A stretch of 42,834 nucleotides of DNA. Source: a virus. Below the pieces are notes generated by a model, which had not been told where the DNA came from, ran no database searches, and saw only the letters and a program-made list of their open reading frames with translations. The translations under genes and the position numbers were made by a program. The DNA is taken from IMG/VR virus record IMGVR_UViG_3300010430_000136, positions 1-42,834 of that record. One strand, 5' to 3'. Below, piece by piece: positions 18,017-24,893 of the stretch; positions within the stretch are counted from its first letter, which is position 1, and each line of letters starts with the position of its first letter.

Positions 18017-18271
18017 TTAATATTTTAAAGTAGTTTTATAAAGTCTTTCCAAATGAAGTTTATTTGAAATAACTTTATCGTCACTAGTTATAACCTTAAA
18101 GTTTTCAATACCATTCTCTTGTAATATTTTTAAAGCCTTATTACTCATTTCTTTTTTTGATGTATAAGAGAAACTATTGTTACCTCTTTCATCTATAAAC
18201 ATTCGGGGATTCTTTAAATGTAATCCCCCTTCATAACCATCGTGGATTAATATCCAAAAACTATAACCCAT
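18017..18271 (-). CDS. Hypothetical small protein, first gene of the beta' N-half unit
   Basis: 84 aa, ATG after AAAGGAGGAATAAATTT. The start MGYSFWILIHDGYEGG is followed by a Lys-rich helix and a strand-loop-helix ending KTTLKY. It is not a membrane protein. The early-type promoter TGTATATATTAT at 18315-18326 lies about 45 bases upstream, and the following genes are closely spaced. No family was recognised. Confidence 0.72.
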   Translation of the reverse strand: MGYSFWILIHDGYEGGLHLKNPRMFIDERGNNSFSYTSKKEMSNKALKILQENGIENFKVITSDDKVISNKLHLERLYKTTLKY

Positions 18272-18314
18272 AAATTTATTCCTCCTTTTAAATAGTTTAA
18301 TTTATATCAATATT

Positions 18315-18326
18315 ATAATATATACA
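18315..18326 (-). promoter_or_regulatory. Early-type promoter of the beta' N-half unit
   Basis: TGTATATATTAT on the minus strand, 7 bases before an A as possible start, about 45 bases before the 84-aa gene and directly after the cassette terminator. Confidence 0.7.
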
Positions 18327-18337
18327 GGAAAAAATAA

Positions 18338-18354
18338 GAGGGCGAATTGCCCTC
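18338..18354 (-). terminator. Terminator at the end of the early cassette
   Basis: 6-bp GC-rich stem GAGGGC/GCCCTC with a 5-base loop, followed on the minus strand by TTATTTTTT. It sits directly in front of the next early-type promoter. Confidence 0.8.
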
Positions 18355-18372
18355 ATTATTTTAAAGATGATA

Positions 18373-19026
18373 TTATAATGATATCATCTTCTTAATCTTT
18401 TGCCATCCTGTAGTAGGTTTTTCTGGATTTTCTTCAGGTTCTTTATACCGTTGATCATGGACTTTCTTAATAAAATCCCCATCCTCTTCTTTAGGTAAAT
18501 CTCCTGTATAATCAAAGTATTTATTAATTAATGTTTTATGGAAATCAGTAAACAGTTCTAATCCTTCATCATGTCTGATAATATGGTGCAGGAAAGGAAC
18601 TGCGACACCACTAATATCTATTCTTTCAGATATATATTTTATTAGATACATTGATGTCTCTAATGATTCCATATTCTTTATACTTTCATATAGATTCATG
18701 AAAGCTTTATATTGTAAATCATTATCTTTTAAGTTAACTGTTGTTGTTTCGAAATTACATAAAGCCTCACTAATAATCCTCTTAGTACTGATGATACCCA
18801 TACTATTTGATACTTCAATAAGAAGATTAAAAGTAATTATCTCTGGTGTTGACCAAAGTAATTCATATAATACTTTTTCAGTAATTTCTTCAATACTTGG
18901 TCTTATATTAATAGTGGACAGTAAGAATTTCTCTACTTCCTCATAATAAATTCTATCAATATAATCAACAATATGCTGAGAAGTGATAGAATTTAATACT
19001 AGACCTGGTATGTGCTGTGACTTCAT
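18373..19026 (-). CDS. Hypothetical protein, last gene of the ten-gene early cassette
   Basis: 217 aa, ATG after TAAGGAGG. Predicted mostly helical (long Leu/Ile/Glu-rich stretches), acidic, with a basic Lys-rich tail (GWQKIKKMISL) that could contact membrane or nucleic acid. It starts 4 bases after the stop of the preceding gene. A terminator (18338-18354) follows within 35 bases and ends the cassette. No family was recognised. Confidence 0.75.
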   Translation of the reverse strand: MKSQHIPGLVLNSITSQHIVDYIDRIYYEEVEKFLLSTINIRPSIEEITEKVLYELLWSTPEIITFNLLIEVSNSMGIISTKRIISEALCNFETTTVNLKDNDLQYKAFMNLYESIKNMESLETSMYLIKYISERIDISGVAVPFLHHIIRHDEGLELFTDFHKTLINKYFDYTGDLPKEEDGDFIKKVHDQRYKEPEENPEKPTTGWQKIKKMISL

Positions 19027-19030
19027 AATT

Positions 19031-19627
19031 TTATTCCTCCTTAGTATCTAATTCATGTTTTAAATTCATTAATTTTATATTAATATAAGATATTCTAGGT
19101 AGTTTACCTGAGATATTTTCCCAGTTAGAATTTCTATCCTTTGGATCAAAACGAACTCTAGCTATGGATTTAGATATCTGGAAAGATACTATACCCGGTA
19201 TAGTGTATATAACATAATCTTCTTGATCAGAAAAGCACCCTTCTGATATTTCGAAGATATCCTCTGGGAATAATTTTATCCAATCTGCTAAAGTTATATC
19301 TTCCTGAGTCTTCCAAGTTTTCTCAAACTTATAAGCATTACGAATCATATTTTCTACTTGTAGATAATCCATTACTTCAAGACGTTTTGTTTTTATGACA
19401 CCATAGGATGCTTCTGATGGAATATAAGTATTTTGAACGTATCCTTTTGCGGTTTTTATCTGGGTTGGTATAATACCACTAATAATATACCCCTCATCAG
19501 AAATCAGATAACCTATATCTTTTATAACTATATCTACTAAAAATGATGCCTGTTTATTTCTCCATTTAATATAGATATCTTTTATAGTATAATATAATCT
19601 TTTAAAATATAACTTAATTAAAATCAT
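19031..19627 (-). CDS. Hypothetical protein with basic N-terminus
   Basis: 198 aa, ATG after TAGGAGG. The first 30 residues are strongly basic and aromatic (KLYFKRLYYTIKDIYIKWRNK), suggesting membrane-surface or nucleic-acid contact. The rest is a soluble mixed fold with SYGVIKTKRLEVMDYLQVE. It lies 13 bases after the zinc miniprotein gene (19641-19784) and 4 bases before the next gene. No family was recognised. Confidence 0.75.
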   Translation of the reverse strand: MILIKLYFKRLYYTIKDIYIKWRNKQASFLVDIVIKDIGYLISDEGYIISGIIPTQIKTAKGYVQNTYIPSEASYGVIKTKRLEVMDYLQVENMIRNAYKFEKTWKTQEDITLADWIKLFPEDIFEISEGCFSDQEDYVIYTIPGIVSFQISKSIARVRFDPKDRNSNWENISGKLPRISYINIKLMNLKHELDTKEE

Positions 19628-19640
19628 ATTTTTATTCCTC

Positions 19641-19784
19641 CTAGTTTATATCTACATAATTATTCTTCGTACAAAATCCTCGGGTATGATGATCATCGTA
19701 ACAATCATCACAGACCCAACATTTACAATGTGAACAAAAGTTCATAGCTTTATCTCTACATTCTACACATATTTTATCATCCAT
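19641..19784 (-). CDS. B-box-like zinc-finger miniprotein
   Basis: 47 aa, too short for most gene finders. The ATG at 19784 follows TAGGAGATAATATTT and the frame ends TAG at 19641. Eight cysteines and two histidines fill residues 6-38: C6-x2-C9-x7-C17-x2-C20-x-C22-x2-C25-x2-C28-x3-H32-H33-x4-C38. The spacing C-x2-C-x7-C-x2-C-x4-C-x2-C-x3-H is that of a B-box zinc finger, a two-zinc protein-interaction fold best known from eukaryotic TRIM proteins, with relatives in prokaryotes. It sits inside the early cassette. It probably acts as a small protein-binding factor against a host target; this is inference. Confidence 0.75.
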   Translation of the reverse strand: MDDKICVECRDKAMNFCSHCKCWVCDDCYDDHHTRGFCTKNNYVDIN

Positions 19785-19811
19785 AAATATTATCTCCTAA
19801 CAGGATACTCT

Positions 19812-20681
19812 TCAGTAAGATCTCTCATTTCTCCAAAATTCAATTCTCATACGAACTTCTCTAATACCAATTTTATTACTAGAATAATAACTGGCCACTG
19901 AAGGTATCTTTGCAACTAGTTGAGTAGAAGTTATATCTTCTACATCTAAATAACCAAAATAAAAGTCTATAGCTTTTTGACGCATAGACTCTTTATCAAA
20001 TGTTCCTCGTGTAGTCTTTAACAACTCCCAAGGATTAATATTAGGATATACTGAAGAGATGATATCATGTAGAGTTAATTGATTCTTATTATATATCTGC
20101 ATCATTTTCCATCCTTTAAGATCATTTGTTCTTATATCTTTAGCTGTTCTGGGATTAAAATCCATTACAAATAAGGTAAAGTATTTACAAAGATCTTTTA
20201 ATTCATAATCTTTAATCATAGAATGAAAATTATTAGGATATCTATGCAGATAAGACATAACAACTCTCTTATAGACGTCTACTGCATCCGACTCAACATA
20301 GGTAAATTCATTTGTTTTATATATTTCTTTATCAAATAATTCTCTAAACGCAGCTACACTTATTTGTGGATGTAAAGTACTTTCTCTCTTATATGATTTA
20401 TTCTTCTTCTGTGAATAGAAGAACTCATATCCTATACCACCACGATATCTAACAGTTACGAATAGAGTATCTACTTTGTCTGTAACTTCGATTTCTCTAA
20501 TGAACTCTACAGGATGATATCTTTGGACATGTTCTTTAAACTTACCAATAAATGTTTCTAATGTTAAACTAACATCATTAACTTCAGTTCGATATAATAC
20601 ATTCATACCACTTGAATAAGTGGTTTCCTCTAATAATAAACTATCGAACCTTACTACGTCTAACGCTTTTACTTTTTTCAT
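19812..20681 (-). CDS. Hypothetical protein of the early cassette
   Basis: 289 aa, ATG after TAGGAGGAATATAATT, the stock leader of this cassette. It is basic with many aromatic residues, a mixed fold in the first half (strands around residues 60-90, RYRGGIGYEFFYSQ) and helices in the second (LKDLCKYFTLFVMDF, WELLKTTRGTFDKESMRQKAIDFYFGYL). It ends in TGA, so the standard code applies. No catalytic motif or family was recognised. Confidence 0.78.
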   Translation of the reverse strand: MKKVKALDVVRFDSLLLEETTYSSGMNVLYRTEVNDVSLTLETFIGKFKEHVQRYHPVEFIREIEVTDKVDTLFVTVRYRGGIGYEFFYSQKKNKSYKRESTLHPQISVAAFRELFDKEIYKTNEFTYVESDAVDVYKRVVMSYLHRYPNNFHSMIKDYELKDLCKYFTLFVMDFNPRTAKDIRTNDLKGWKMMQIYNKNQLTLHDIISSVYPNINPWELLKTTRGTFDKESMRQKAIDFYFGYLDVEDITSTQLVAKIPSVASYYSSNKIGIREVRMRIEFWRNERSY

Positions 20682-20694
20682 AATTATATTCCTC

Positions 20695-21309
20695 CTAAAT
20701 TAAGTTATTCTTAAAAATAAACCAAATGATATCAGATGTTTCACACTTAGATTCTACTAGTTCATTATATGTGAAAGGTTTATCTTTACTTAAAGTCTCT
20801 AAGAATCTATCTACCCCATCCTCACATGGATTATATGGTTCTATGTGTTCTTTGTAGGTAAGCTTTCTCTTACTAATTTCATCTCTCCACTGAAGTTCAT
20901 CTTTAAATTCTCTAATGAAGTCTTCTGAAAGTTTCTGATATCGATTAATACAAGCCCAATCAATTTTATCTTTAAATTCTCTAATAAAATCTTCTGATAG
21001 TTCTTGACGCATACTAACAACCTGCCAATCAACTTCATCTTTAAATTCTTTAATAAAATCTTCTGTTAGAGTTTGACATTCGCTAATCCATTTCCAAATA
21101 ACGTCATCTTTAAATTCTCTAATAAAATCTTCTGTTAGAGTTTGACATTCGCTAATCCATTTCCAAATAACGTCATCTTTAAATTCTCTAATAAAATCTT
21201 CTGATAGTTCTTGGTATTCACTGATCCATCCCCATTTAACTTCATCTTTAAATTCTTCTCTAATACCTATCACTACATCATCTTTAAATATTAATAAATC
21301 TTTTTTCAT
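20695..21309 (-). CDS. Repeat protein with 23-residue SEDFIREFKD units
   Basis: 204 aa. After about 34 residues come five tandem copies of a 23-residue unit (LSEDFIREFKDDVIWKWISE-type), plus partial units at each end. Each predicts as a pair of short helices, giving a solenoid. The same repeat style occurs, as I recall it, in hypothetical proteins of large phages and giant viruses. Two copies are almost identical at DNA level (69-base period, 21059-21190), pointing to recent duplication and likely length variation. The C-terminal 60 residues are non-repetitive. It is probably a protein-binding scaffold; no enzymatic motif was seen. Same leader AGGAGGAATATAATTATG as its neighbours. Confidence 0.8.
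   Translation of the reverse strand: MKKDLLIFKDDVVIGIREEFKDEVKWGWISEYQELSEDFIREFKDDVIWKWISECQTLTEDFIREFKDDVIWKWISECQTLTEDFIKEFKDEVDWQVVSMRQELSEDFIREFKDKIDWACINRYQKLSEDFIREFKDELQWRDEISKRKLTYKEHIEPYNPCEDGVDRFLETLSKDKPFTYNELVESKCETSDIIWFIFKNNLI
21059..21196 (-). repeat. 69-base tandem DNA repeat inside the repeat-protein gene
   Basis: Two successive 69-base units are nearly identical at the nucleotide level (units beginning near 21059 and 21128), while the other units of the same gene have diverged, suggesting recent duplication of one 23-codon unit. Confidence 0.85.
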
Positions 21310-21336
21310 AATTATATTCCTCCTAGATTGATAATA

Positions 21337-21675
21337 TTATTTGATTAATTCCATATTATTCATAATACCTTTAGTTCTCATAATCGATCTATACACTATA
21401 GTACATAATCGAGATATACTTAATTCATACTCTTCCACCAAGTTCATGTAAGTTGTAGTCTTATATATCTTATTGAAATTTAAGTAATCACACATAATTT
21501 GAAAATCTCTTTCTTTCAAAGTATATTTGTGAGGATCTCTAACAAACTCTAATCTGATTCTTGCTTTATTTTTCATAAAGATGATTAGTTCATCATCAGT
21601 AAAATGCTTACCAGCTTCACTACTAAATAAATATCGTTTACTATCTTTTATAATAATCATAACTTTCTTCTTCAT
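21337..21675 (-). CDS. Hypothetical basic protein
   Basis: 112 aa. The ATG follows GGAGATAAACGT, which overlaps the 3' end of the upstream gene (4-base gap between stop and start), so it is likely coupled. Lys/Arg-rich, with a short strand at the start (KKVMIIIKDSKRYLF) followed by helices (EYELSISRLCTIVYRSIMRTKG). It could be a small nucleic-acid-binding protein, but no known fold was recognised. Confidence 0.75.
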   Translation of the reverse strand: MKKKVMIIIKDSKRYLFSSEAGKHFTDDELIIFMKNKARIRLEFVRDPHKYTLKERDFQIMCDYLNFNKIYKTTTYMNLVEEYELSISRLCTIVYRSIMRTKGIMNNMELIK

Positions 21676-21679
21676 ACGT

Positions 21680-22183
21680 TTATCTCCAGTTTCTCAAGAA
21701 TTCAATAACTTCCTCTTTAGTCCCTATACCTTCGCAGTTAATCATACCTAATTCAATTTGCTCAATAAATAACCAGGCCTCCATATGATTTTCATAATTA
21801 CTAAAAGTAAATGGGGGATTATTATTCCTATTTCTACTTTCAGAATGATATAACCAAGCTTTTAGAGCTACCCGATAATAGATATGCTCATATACTTCCC
21901 AAAGCTCTTTATATTCTTCTCTAACCTTCTCAATAGTAGTTAATCCTTTAGCTAGTTGACCTTCACCTGGTTTACGTTTACTATATAAAGTGTCTCTAAT
22001 AGGTAATCCTAATATCCTTCTGGTATTTGTGTCTTGTTTATTTTGTAAAACTTGGTTTCGAATACGACCACGTTTGGTAAATGGTGGACGGATACCACCA
22101 TAAGCACTTTCACCTTCTACTATATCAAGTTCACGATCACCAATTTTTGATAGTCTGGATAATTTCTTTTCTTTCTTATTCAT
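21680..22183 (-). CDS. Hypothetical basic protein
   Basis: 167 aa when started at the ATG at 22183, directly behind the stock leader TAGGAGGAATATAATT; the longer in-frame start at 22213 has no such site and would overlap the upstream gene. The first 75 residues are Arg/Lys/Gly/Pro-rich and probably disordered (RPPFTKRGRIRNQVLQNKQ), the rest helical with Trp and Tyr (LWEVYEHIYYRVALKAWLY). No family was recognised. The basic disordered start could bind RNA or DNA; this is inference. Confidence 0.75.
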   Translation of the reverse strand: MNKKEKKLSRLSKIGDRELDIVEGESAYGGIRPPFTKRGRIRNQVLQNKQDTNTRRILGLPIRDTLYSKRKPGEGQLAKGLTTIEKVREEYKELWEVYEHIYYRVALKAWLYHSESRNRNNNPPFTFSNYENHMEAWLFIEQIELGMINCEGIGTKEEVIEFLRNWR

Positions 22184-22205
22184 AATTATATTCCTCCTAA
22201 ATAAT

Positions 22206-22376
22206 TTATCCATGAAAGTATCTTAAAAGAATACCTATCAATAATCCATTATAAATAATTATTGGGTATAGATATACTTTAGAATAATTTGTATCATTTA
22301 ATAGTTTAACGTATAGATTTATATTAATTCCGAAATTAATTAATATAGCTAATACTATAATATGTGTGGTATCCAT
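22206..22376 (-). CDS. Two-helix membrane miniprotein
   Basis: 56 aa from the ATG at 22376, with GAGGA about 6 bases upstream inside the end of the preceding gene. A TTG start at 22391 is also in frame but lacks a ribosome site. Two membrane helices (about residues 5-25 and 34-52) are joined by a short polar loop with Asn, Lys and Tyr. Small early membrane proteins of phages often alter the host membrane or block superinfection, but nothing here shows which. No family was recognised. Confidence 0.65.
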   Translation of the reverse strand: MDTTHIIVLAILINFGININLYVKLLNDTNYSKVYLYPIIIYNGLLIGILLRYFHG

Positions 22377-22378
22377 TG

Positions 22379-22546
22379 TTAGTCCTCGCAATCTTTCTTC
22401 TTAGACTTTTCCAATCCTTCTTTATTAATACACCTTATAAATATATCGATATCATTCTTAGATTTATTTAAAAACTCATCAAGTGTTAATGATGTTTGTG
22501 ATGTATTAAACATTCTTAATAATATTCGAGGTAATGTATTATCCAT
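22379..22546 (-). CDS. Hypothetical small protein (55 aa)
   Basis: 55 aa with ATG at 22546 and TAA at 22379, fitting exactly between its neighbours (3 bases after one stop, 2 before the next start). The residues read as a helical protein with a charged Lys-rich end (LEKSKKKDCED) that resembles the GLEKPKKKKKK end of the upstream 43-aa protein: both contain K-E-G-L-E-K, suggesting a shared tail. The ribosome site is weak (AGAAGAAAGGGTTGGG region upstream), so coupling with the upstream gene is likely. Confidence 0.6.
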   Translation of the reverse strand: MDNTLPRILLRMFNTSQTSLTLDEFLNKSKNDIDIFIRCINKEGLEKSKKKDCED

Positions 22547-22549
22547 AAT

Positions 22550-22681
22550 CTATATACCCAACCCTTTCTTCTTTTTCTTCTTAGGTTTTTCTAATCCTTC
22601 TTTCTTACAATATTTCTTACAGTCTTCTTTTTTACATTTAGACCATTTCTTTCCACAATAACATTTATCTTCTTTAGACAT
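22550..22681 (-). CDS. Cys/Lys-rich zinc miniprotein, SEC-C-like
   Basis: 43 aa, the first gene of the early cassette, with ATG at 22681 after TAGGAGGAATAAAATT and TAG at 22550. It holds five cysteines in the order C7-Y-C9-G...C16...C21...C25, inside a Lys-rich chain. The C-x-C-G-K-K-x6-C start resembles the SEC-C zinc motif (CPCGSGKKYKxC) found at the end of SecA and in many small proteins. It is probably a tiny zinc-bound adaptor. The early-type promoter at 22728-22739 is about 45 bases upstream, giving this gene the strongest position in the unit. Confidence 0.65.
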   Translation of the reverse strand: MSKEDKCYCGKKWSKCKKEDCKKYCKKEGLEKPKKKKKKGLGI

Positions 22682-22727
22682 AATTTTATTCCTCCTAGTA
22701 TAATATAAGTTAATTTCTTCTATTATT

Positions 22728-22739
22728 ATAATATATACA
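22728..22739 (-). promoter_or_regulatory. Early-type promoter of the ten-gene cassette
   Basis: TGTATATATTAT on the minus strand. TGTCTCA stands 12 bases upstream (22752-22758), as at the PPK1 unit. It follows the beta' C-half terminator and precedes the 43-aa zinc protein. Confidence 0.7.
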
Positions 22740-22761
22740 CACTATATACTGTGAGACAGAT

Positions 22762-22787
22762 AAACAAGGACCCGAAGGTCCTTGTTT
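22762..22787 (-). terminator. Terminator after the beta' C-half gene
   Basis: 11-bp stem AAACAAGGACC with CGAA loop (TTCG on the minus strand). T run behind it is short. Touches the stop at 22787-22789. Confidence 0.8.
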
Positions 22788-24031
22788 TATTTACTTAAAT
22801 ACATAAACTTCGTTAATTCATCTAATTTGATTTCTCTTAATCTAATCGTACTATCATGGAACTTCTTCATTGAAGCATTTAGCCTTGAATTAGGTATTAC
22901 TGGGAATGTAGCACCTACATGAGTTCGATCTAATCTATATGGCATATCACCATAACAAATATTACAATACTCAGTACCCTTTGTTTCACATAGTCCTGGA
23001 GAACGACGTTTAACTATTTTGCCTAAATAAGATGTAACTGTTTTTGGTGTTAATAATTTAGGTTTACCATTTTCCATAATATATTTATATTTACCTAAAT
23101 CAGTTATATTCTCAGGAGTAACTAGGACTTCAATATATTTCTTCGTGCCACAATCGGATCCTCTTTCATCTAAAGTTAAATCAAGATATAAACTATAATA
23201 TTTCTTAGTAGAATATCCTGATATACCAGTACCTTTACCTTTGGCATACGCACCAGTAACAAAAGAATCATTATTTGCGGAAACATCTTCCTTTGATATA
23301 CCGTCATCATAATTACTTCTTACGATTCTATAACGCTTACCATCTGGATCCGTGTTATCTAATACGGGACCTTTTGAGATAAATGTCGATTTAAAATGAT
23401 TATAAATATCCAAACCACAACCAGATTCATAGAAAGCTAAAGCCGGTGAATCAATCTTCTTCATTTGTTCATAAGCATGATCAGTAATTTGTTTTTCTAA
23501 CTGAGCCATTAAAACAATATTACCATCTTCTAATTCATCAAAATTATCAGTGAATAATTTATCTTTAAGCTTACGAGTAGAAGGTGGTAAAGACATGATA
23601 CTTAGATCAATAGATGGATTAATTATATGTGATAATGGTCCACCGAATAGATATTCGAATCTATCTATGAAAGTAAATACAGGTAAAGGTTTAAGAATTC
23701 CTTCTAGAAGTAAATATGCTATACCATCATATACTTTACCTATTAATTTCTTATCAGCGACTTTGTTAATATAACCAAAACCATCCATATGTTCTATAAG
23801 TAATTTATTGAATATAAAGATACCTATAGTTGTAGTTGAGTTAGGTTTAATATCCTTATACTGTTCTGGTCCAATTGATATGATATCCGATCCATCATAT
23901 CTAGGTGGACCTTTTTTAGTTCGTGAGAATAATTTAATTAATTTACTTCTTGTCAACTTATAATTATCTTCTTCAAATATTTCAAAAAATATCTTTTCAG
24001 CATCTTTTCCTCTAAGATCTCTACCTTTCAT
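22787..24031 (-). CDS. RNA polymerase beta'-like subunit, C-terminal half
   Basis: 414 aa. It carries the part of beta' that follows the catalytic loop: a bridge-helix-side segment with YESGCG (around 201-206); the trigger-loop region (about 255-290, with AKGKGTGISGYSTKKYY, where bacteria have ARKGL..TA.SGYLTR); and the four-cysteine zinc site C294 (in DCGT), C348, C356 and C359 (RSPGLCETKG...CNICYGD, as in bacterial RSVLTC...GVCxxCYG). It complements the N-half at 15647-17332. It is the third gene of a late-type unit after two structural-like proteins (8-base gap), followed by a terminator overlapping its stop. Late co-expression with virion genes suggests it may be part of a packaged (virion) polymerase. 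Confidence 0.94.
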   Translation of the reverse strand: MKGRDLRGKDAEKIFFEIFEEDNYKLTRSKLIKLFSRTKKGPPRYDGSDIISIGPEQYKDIKPNSTTTIGIFIFNKLLIEHMDGFGYINKVADKKLIGKVYDGIAYLLLEGILKPLPVFTFIDRFEYLFGGPLSHIINPSIDLSIMSLPPSTRKLKDKLFTDNFDELEDGNIVLMAQLEKQITDHAYEQMKKIDSPALAFYESGCGLDIYNHFKSTFISKGPVLDNTDPDGKRYRIVRSNYDDGISKEDVSANNDSFVTGAYAKGKGTGISGYSTKKYYSLYLDLTLDERGSDCGTKKYIEVLVTPENITDLGKYKYIMENGKPKLLTPKTVTSYLGKIVKRRSPGLCETKGTEYCNICYGDMPYRLDRTHVGATFPVIPNSRLNASMKKFHDSTIRLREIKLDELTKFMYLSK

Positions 24032-24039
24032 AGTATCAC

Positions 24040-24879
24040 CTACTTAAGTAGATATTGATATCGGTAAGTTGCTGTTGATAAAGCATTTCTAAGTTCAATA
24101 TTATCGGTATTTAAGGTAGTATTACATCTTACATTACGATATTCAATATTAGTATCTGGTAGAGTTACTGGATATCCTGTTACCAAACCTATTGAATTAA
24201 ATCTTGCATTATTCACACTACCTTCACTATCAAGGAAATATTCTCTAACATCTTTATCAGAAATATCTATTTGATATTCAATATAATTAAGGATTTCATC
24301 AGGTGATAATTGATTATGAACATCTGCAGGAACTTCTATACTATTAGCAAATACTGTTTTTATTTCCTTGGCTGTAATTACTTTACCATAATAATAAGCT
24401 TTATTATCTACAACTTTTCTTAAGAAATATTGAGCTCTTTCAGATCCAGTTAAATCCGTCTCAGTATCCATATCAATTACTCGGAAAGGTATTTGATCTG
24501 GTACATTTTTATGATGTATTTCTACAGCTTTAAGAGTATTCCTCGTATCACCAGATCCTCCTGTACCAATAACAAAACCTATAACTTCCTCTTCCTTTAA
24601 GTTAGCTATAGATATATCGATATCTTCTACTGCAGAAACACTTAGATCCTGATCTATTGGTGTTGGTCTAAAATTTGATCTAACATTATTAGCTTTTTCA
24701 ATGAGGAAAGTTCTACCTATTAAAAGTAGTTTATTTTTATAAACCGTATTATGAGTAAACATTGTTTCCCCATCATAGAAAGATTCATGGACAATACCTT
24801 CTTGTCCTATACCGCCTTCATTAGCTAATATTTTATTACCATCATATAATGTATGATCACTTACTATATTTGTTTTCAT
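24040..24879 (-). CDS. Probable virion structural protein
   Basis: 279 aa. The ATG at 24879 follows TAGGAGGTATCACA, 15 bases after the stop of the 717-aa gene. Mixed fold with a Gly-rich centre (GFVIGTGGSGDTRN), then strands and an acidic helical part, and Asn/Thr-rich C-terminal strands. No family was recognised. Its placement in a late-type unit between a large virion-like protein and a polymerase subunit suggests a baseplate or tail role (inference). Confidence 0.6.
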   Translation of the reverse strand: MKTNIVSDHTLYDGNKILANEGGIGQEGIVHESFYDGETMFTHNTVYKNKLLLIGRTFLIEKANNVRSNFRPTPIDQDLSVSAVEDIDISIANLKEEEVIGFVIGTGGSGDTRNTLKAVEIHHKNVPDQIPFRVIDMDTETDLTGSERAQYFLRKVVDNKAYYYGKVITAKEIKTVFANSIEVPADVHNQLSPDEILNYIEYQIDISDKDVREYFLDSEGSVNNARFNSIGLVTGYPVTLPDTNIEYRNVRCNTTLNTDNIELRNALSTATYRYQYLLK

Positions 24880-24893
24880 TGTGATACCTCCTA

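Noticed and set aside
20841-21038. 65-codon minus-strand frame inside the repeat-protein gene
   Set aside because: Shifted frame of the 69-base repeats, so its regularity only copies the real gene.
15647-24031. Intein or intron as the cause of the beta' split
   Set aside because: The C-half lies upstream of the N-half and both have their own start, ribosome site and stop, so splicing of one transcript or protein cannot explain it.
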